A model generated the notes under the pieces. It was not told where the DNA came from, did no database searches, and saw only the letters and a list, made by a program, of their open reading frames with translations. Shown in pieces: positions 60,429-64,000 of a stretch of 64,000 nt of DNA. The position numbers were made by a program, and so were the translations under genes. Where the stretch lies: the NCBI RefSeq assembly GCF_003667825.1, contig NZ_CP033043.1:1981501-2045500 (forward strand), read 5' to 3'. Numbering within the stretch: position 1 is the first letter of the stretch; each line of letters opens with the position of its first letter. This DNA is from Metabacillus litoralis (GTDB taxonomy: Bacteria; Bacillota; Bacilli; Bacillales; Bacillaceae).

Positions 60429-61505
60429 TTAGTTTACTTCAGTAACCCAATTAAATGGATCCTGCTTCGTACCTTTTTGTATGCCAGTTAATGTATCATA
60501 AAGTTTTTTAGATAATTCACCAGTTTCTCCGTTATTAATCACAATTTTATTATCGTCATATAAGAATTCACCAATTGGAGAAATAACTGCTGCAGTACCA
60601 GTACCAAAAGCCTCTTCTAATTGTCCATCTTTATATGCTTGGTACACTTCTTCCATTGATATTTTTCGCTCAGAAACAGGTGTTTCCCATGATTTTAGTA
60701 ATTCTAGGATTGATCTTCTTGTTACTCCCTCTAAAATACTACCATTTACTTCAGGTGTGACAACTTCCCCATTAATTTTAAAGAAAATATTCATACTTCC
60801 TACTTCTTCTATATATTTCTTTTCAACTCCATCTAACCATAAAACTTGTGAGTAGCCCTTTTGCGCAGCCTCTTCTTGGGCTCTTAGGCTTGAAGCGTAG
60901 TTACCGCCGGTTTTAGCTTTCCCTGTTCCACCTTCTACAGCACGAACGTAATGGTTCTCAACGTATATTTTTACCGGATGAATTCCTTCTTTATAATACG
61001 AACCTACAGGAGAAAGAATTATCATAAATCGATAAAACTTCGATGGAGCTACCCCTAAGTAATACTCAGTTGGGATAATAAATGGTCTAATATAAAGAGA
61101 TGTTCCTTCCGCAGTAGGAATCCAATCCTTTTCAATCGAAACAAGTTGTTTTAGGGCCTCAATAACAAACTCGCCATCAATTCGAGGGATACAAAGTCGA
61201 TCATTTGATAAGTTAAGTCTTTCCATATTTTTCTCAGGTCTGAACAATAATACTTTATCATCTTCCGTACGATATGCCTTTAACCCTTCAAATACTGTTT
61301 GTCCGTAGTGGAAGACCATTGAAGCTGGACTAAGTGTAATTGGTTCATATGGAACAATTTTTGGATCATGCCATCCTTTTGCCGGACTATAATCCATTAC
61401 AAACATATGATCAGTAAAAACGCGGCCAAACTCTAACTGATCTGATTTGGGCTTTTCTTTTCGTGTTGTACTAAGTGTTACATCAATTTTTGTTTTTGTC
61501 ATCAT
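60429..61505 (-). CDS. ilvE: Branched-chain amino acid aminotransferase
   Basis: A 358-aa class IV PLP transaminase, length fitting the eukaryote-like/Bacillus BCAT type. FEGLKAYR near residue 75, the PLP Lys in TGKAKTGGNYASSLRAQ and the C-terminal EAFGTGTAAVISPIG are all present. It exchanges amino groups between 2-oxoglutarate and Leu, Ile and Val, at the start of degradation or the end of synthesis. No ilv or leu genes are adjacent. The start follows GGGAGAGTTTAAA; the second Met is one codon later. The terminator is a long hairpin. Confidence 0.93.
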   Translation of the reverse strand: MMTKTKIDVTLSTTRKEKPKSDQLEFGRVFTDHMFVMDYSPAKGWHDPKIVPYEPITLSPASMVFHYGQTVFEGLKAYRTEDDKVLLFRPEKNMERLNLSNDRLCIPRIDGEFVIEALKQLVSIEKDWIPTAEGTSLYIRPFIIPTEYYLGVAPSKFYRFMIILSPVGSYYKEGIHPVKIYVENHYVRAVEGGTGKAKTGGNYASSLRAQEEAAQKGYSQVLWLDGVEKKYIEEVGSMNIFFKINGEVVTPEVNGSILEGVTRRSILELLKSWETPVSERKISMEEVYQAYKDGQLEEAFGTGTAAVISPIGEFLYDDNKIVINNGETGELSKKLYDTLTGIQKGTKQDPFNWVTEVN

Positions 61506-61873
61506 TTTAAACTCTCCCAATCAACAAAATTTAAAGAAGTTATCATTTTCTAGAACTAACCTCTGATCATTTTACAAAAGGTATCTAATCAAACTTTCTA
61601 TATTTCACTATTTTATAACTTTCATGGAGCAGTTAACAACTGTTTTTCGACAAAAGATTCAAAATAATCAATAAAAATATTATTTCAGCCCAATATTAAA
61701 GTTATTTTTCTATAGAAAAATTTTTATTCTTGGTATTTAATCCAATCAAAAAGAGTGGGTAGCCTTCCCACTCTTTTATATAAAATATCTTATTCCACTT
61801 GTTCGATTGTTATTAATGTTCTTTTTGTGTTGTTAAAAAGCTCATGGGTCCCTCACTATTAATTGATGAGAAT
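61506..61873. other. Intergenic region between the two aminotransferase genes
   Basis: 368 bases. Terminator AAAAGAGTGGG / CCCACTCTTTT at 61749-61777 ends the upstream aminotransferase transcript. The 61560-61740 part should hold the ilvE promoter. A 10-codon frame at 61813-61845 was seen but is too short to call. No T-box motif (AGGGTGGNACCGCG) is present. Confidence 0.6.
61749..61777 (-). terminator. Intrinsic terminator after the class I aminotransferase gene
   Basis: AAAAGAGTGGG and CCCACTCTTTT arms around an 8-base loop, with T-runs on the minus strand. Confidence 0.85.
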
Positions 61874-63040
61874 CTATAAGATATTCGCATTCTTTATTGA
61901 GGTAATAACCTTCTTTAACTTTTCTACATCCTGAACAAGAGCAATCCTTACATACCCTTCACCAGTTGGACCAAATGCATGTCCAGGCGTTACAACAACA
62001 TGTGCATTGTCAATTAGTTCATAAGTAAACTCTGTCGAACTGAAGCCCGTAGGAACTTCAGCCCAAATAAACATACCTGCATCAGGCTTTGTTATGGTCC
62101 AACCTAATTCATTTAAACCTTCAACTAAAGTATCACGGCGTTCTTGGTACACCTGTCTACTTTCTTCACAAAAGTGAGCACCCTCTTCAAGAGCAAGGAT
62201 TGCAGCCTTTTGAATTGGTAAAAACACACCATAATCCAAATTGCTTTTCAATTGATTCATTGCTTGTACCATTTCTTTATTACCAGCAAGAAAGCCAATT
62301 CGAGTACCTGCCATATTATAGTTTTTTGAAAATGAAGACATCTCAACTCCAATGTCTTTTGCTCCTTCGATCGAAAGAAAACTTACTGGCTTCTTTTCTT
62401 CAAAATAAAGCTCAGAGTATGCAAAATCATGTAGGACGAGTATATTGAATTTTTTAGCAAATGCAACGACTTTTTCAAAAAATTCTATATCAGCTAATGC
62501 GGGAACCGGATTACCAGGAAAATTCAAGATCATCAACTTCGCTTTTTCAGCCACCTCAGAAGGAATAATTGATAAATCAGGCAAAAAATTCATTTCCTTT
62601 TTCAATGGCATAAAATAAGGAGTTGCCCCAGCCATCGCAATTCCAGCAGCGTATGCAGTATAACCTGGATCCGGCACTAAAATCACATCCCCTGGATTTG
62701 CAAAAACCATTGGAAAATGAACAAGTCCGTCCTGAGAACCCATTAATAATAGCACCTCTTCTATTGAGTCCAACTCCACTTTATAGTTTCTATGATAAAA
62801 AGAAGAAACTGCTCTATTAAACTCATTAGTTCCAGTTAAAGAATAGCCATATTGATCTGATTTCAACACTTCTTTAGATAAAGCATTGGTAATAAAAGAT
62901 GGTGGAGCCAAATCCGGGCTACCAATACTTAAATCAATAATCGGTGCACCTTCACTTATTTTTCTCTGTTTATATTGTGCAAGCTCACTAAAAATAGAAG
63001 GCTTAAAAAAGCTCATTTTATTTGATAATGTAATAGTCAT
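61874..63040 (-). CDS. Class I/II PLP aminotransferase, DapL/AlaA-like
   Basis: A 388-aa fold-type I aminotransferase: LSIGSPDLAPPSFITNAL, YGYSLTGTNEFNRAVSSFYHR, NFPGNPVPALAD and the PLP-lysine motif SFSKNYNMAGTRIGFLAG, then AGMFIWAEVPTG and the C-terminal Arg in YVRIALVQ. It resembles LL-diaminopimelate aminotransferase-type enzymes, but these names cover several substrates, so it is left as an aminotransferase. It has NPVP instead of the usual NPTG, an odd change in a loop near the cofactor. Start after AGTGGGGTATAAA. Confidence 0.87.
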   Translation of the reverse strand: MTITLSNKMSFFKPSIFSELAQYKQRKISEGAPIIDLSIGSPDLAPPSFITNALSKEVLKSDQYGYSLTGTNEFNRAVSSFYHRNYKVELDSIEEVLLLMGSQDGLVHFPMVFANPGDVILVPDPGYTAYAAGIAMAGATPYFMPLKKEMNFLPDLSIIPSEVAEKAKLMILNFPGNPVPALADIEFFEKVVAFAKKFNILVLHDFAYSELYFEEKKPVSFLSIEGAKDIGVEMSSFSKNYNMAGTRIGFLAGNKEMVQAMNQLKSNLDYGVFLPIQKAAILALEEGAHFCEESRQVYQERRDTLVEGLNELGWTITKPDAGMFIWAEVPTGFSSTEFTYELIDNAHVVVTPGHAFGPTGEGYVRIALVQDVEKLKKVITSIKNANIL

Positions 63041-63237
63041 TTTATACCCCACTTATATCGCAAGTTCTCATTTTTCTGAAAATAAGTGTATCATAACTAA
63101 ACGTTATACGGGAATAATGAAGTTTAAATCTTTTGAAATAGTTGAATTTTTAATCGTTTTTTTCAATTGTAAAGTTTTGCATAAAATGAAACATTCGAGC
63201 TTTTTTCCACTTGCTTCATACTTGAATATCCAAAATA

Positions 63238-63268
63238 AAAAAGAATGCTGTTTGTTGAGCATCCTAAA
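63238..63268 (-). terminator. Intrinsic terminator of tnrA
   Basis: AGGATGCT and AGCATTCT arms, followed by TTTTTTATTTT on the minus strand, 23 bases past the stop. Confidence 0.78.
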
Positions 63269-63290
63269 TTAGAACATTTTATTTTTCCCC

Positions 63291-63611
63291 TTACTTAAAG
63301 CCACTTCTTTGAAAATGAGAGTTTAATTGACCGCGAATCATTTTTTTCTTAAGATCAGCATCAGTTTCTTTCTTTTTGTAGTCTCTACGGATTTCGTCGG
63401 TTTGAACGCCTTCCTCCACCTTTTCAGCAATGTCCATTAATTTCTCAATATCAGAAAAAGAATACTTACGAAATCCAGTTGACGTACGATCTGGAAAAAT
63501 TAATTTTCTTTCCTCGTAATAGCGGATTCTTCTTTCTGACAACCCGGTCAATTCACACACAGTACCCATTGATATCACTTTTTTATCACGATATGATTTC
63601 GTCTTATCCAA
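63291..63611 (-). CDS. tnrA: Nitrogen regulator TnrA (MerR family)
   Basis: A 106-aa MerR-type regulator that reads very closely like Bacillus Tnr[35 protein letters not shown] in the winged helix, [29 protein letters not shown] in the dimer helix, and the C-terminal QLNSHFQ tail that binds feedback-inhibited glutamine synthetase. It activates or represses nitrogen genes during nitrogen limitation (TGTNA-N7-TNACA sites). Start is a TTG after GGGGGCG. The purine genes are typical of TnrA-controlled genes in Bacillus, but I did not find a clear TnrA site before them here. Confidence 0.92.
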   Translation of the reverse strand: MDKTKSYRDKKVISMGTVCELTGLSERRIRYYEERKLIFPDRTSTGFRKYSFSDIEKLMDIAEKVEEGVQTDEIRRDYKKKETDADLKKKMIRGQLNSHFQRSGFK

Positions 63612-63715
63612 AGAAACGCCCCCGGTTTTTGTACGTTATTTTCTGATCTCTTCATTACTTTACCAATAGGAAGCGTTTTCCAACAAGATTAATTTACAGA
63701 ATTTTATAAAAAATC

Positions 63716-63755
63716 TATAGAAAAAGACATCTCCATCTAGATGTCTTTTTCTATA
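63716..63755. terminator. Bidirectional terminator at the end of the small Cys-rich gene
   Basis: TATAGAAAAAGACATCT and AGATGTCTTTTTCTATA arms with a 6-base loop. It overlaps the 3' codons of the 56-aa gene. Confidence 0.82.
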
Positions 63756-63907
63756 GATCCGGAATGAGAATGAACATTTATAGTAATATCTGCTTTTTCA
63801 CAGTAACTTCTGTTACACCAGCATTCCCAATCTTCCATCTTGTCGTTTTCTAAAAACACTTCACACTGAAAGCAATATAAACCGCTTTTCAGTATTTTTT
63901 GAATCAT
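63737..63907 (-). CDS. Small Cys-rich protein, 56 aa
   Basis: A 56-aa frame: five Cys in the spacing C-x2-C ... C-x-C-x4-C (CFQC, ECWC, YC), a zinc-ribbon-like or metal-binding pattern, with acidic residues (ENDKMEDW) and a His/Ser tail. A GGGGAG ribosome site lies 5 bases before the ATG, and the ATG overlaps the stop of the preceding gene (ATGA), so it looks coupled and real. I do not recognise a family. Confidence 0.65.
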   Translation of the reverse strand: MIQKILKSGLYCFQCEVFLENDKMEDWECWCNRSYCEKADITINVHSHSGSIEKDI

Positions 63908-64000
63908 TCAGGCTCCCCAATTTCAAAGCTGCTATTAATAAGGTCCTTTGCCTGTTCAAGAGATATATTAAAATCTTCCGCTACTTTTTTAATAATATTT
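63904..64000 (-). CDS. Hypothetical protein, C-terminal fragment (cut by window end)
   Basis: Only the last 32 residues are in view: IIKKVAEDFNISLEQAKDL and INSSFEIGEPE. They look helical. The TGA overlaps the ATG of the Cys-rich gene, so the two are one operon. Identity is unknown. Confidence 0.6.
   Translation of the reverse strand, partial: NIIKKVAEDFNISLEQAKDLINSSFEIGEPE

Noticed and set aside
61813..61845. 10-codon frame MSFLTTQKEH between two aminotransferase genes, considered as a leader peptide
   Set aside because: It has no run of Leu, Ile or Val codons, is followed by an ordinary terminator, and lies downstream of one gene rather than in a leader with alternative stems.

Overview
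The window is low-GC, Gram-positive, spore-former DNA. The evidence is AGGAGG-type ribosome binding sites before nearly every gene, TTG and GTG starts, tnrA, the pucABCDE purine genes, mhqED, a YjcZ-type spore peptide, CotF-like coat genes and SpeD. It is best explained as a chromosomal segment of a Bacillus-like Bacillaceae. I see no rRNA, tRNA, CRISPR, prophage or insertion sequence. Both ends cut a gene.

Region 1 (1-16600) is an acyl-CoA catabolic locus, all on the minus strand. A Liv-type ABC transporter, an acyl-CoA ligase, two acyl-CoA dehydrogenases, two thiolases, an SDR dehydrogenase, two MaoC-type hydratases, a thioesterase and an esterase lie downstream of a sigma-54-dependent activator with a PAS domain. 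Two identical -24/-12 (sigma-54) promoters precede the thiolase-led operon and the ligase-led operon. A cre-like (CcpA) site overlaps the activator's promoter region. The substrate is not known.

Region 2 (16600-23550) is a formate dehydrogenase module: a FdhF/YdeP-type molybdo-enzyme, a DUF2294 protein, an OxlT-like MFS carrier and, divergently, fdhD, moaA and a 75-aa protein. Two noncoding segments, one before the oxidoreductase and one before the carrier, share a hairpin core (TAGCGATCCTGC-like) followed by an intrinsic terminator. They look like an undescribed attenuator or riboswitch class.

Region 3 (23600-42200) is mixed housekeeping, stress and sporulation: a third acyl-CoA dehydrogenase, DoxX/YceI with repeated TGTGA-N6-TCACA boxes, speD, a PBP4-type carboxypeptidase, aldo/keto reductase, YjcZ peptide, SRAP protein, mhqED with its operator, two coat-like proteins, YitT, a cupin-HD-GYP protein, a cyclophilin lipoprotein, a cNMP/CBS/DUF294 protein with a DEDDh exonuclease, and a secreted HExxH protein.

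Region 4 (42200-50050) holds three tandem copies of a ~155-bp noncoding repeat, then metal handling (P1B ATPase, ArsR regulator, ZIP transporter), an SF1 helicase, a rhodanese-like protein and a HAD phosphatase. Region 5 (50060-57430) is purine catabolism (amidohydrolase, pucA, pucB, pucC, pucD, pucE, OHCU decarboxylase) with no uricase in view. Region 6 (57600-64000) has a Cof-type phosphatase, an intergenic palindrome array, a VanW lipoprotein, a branched-chain aminotransferase, a second aminotransferase, tnrA and a small Cys-rich protein overlapping a gene cut by the window end.
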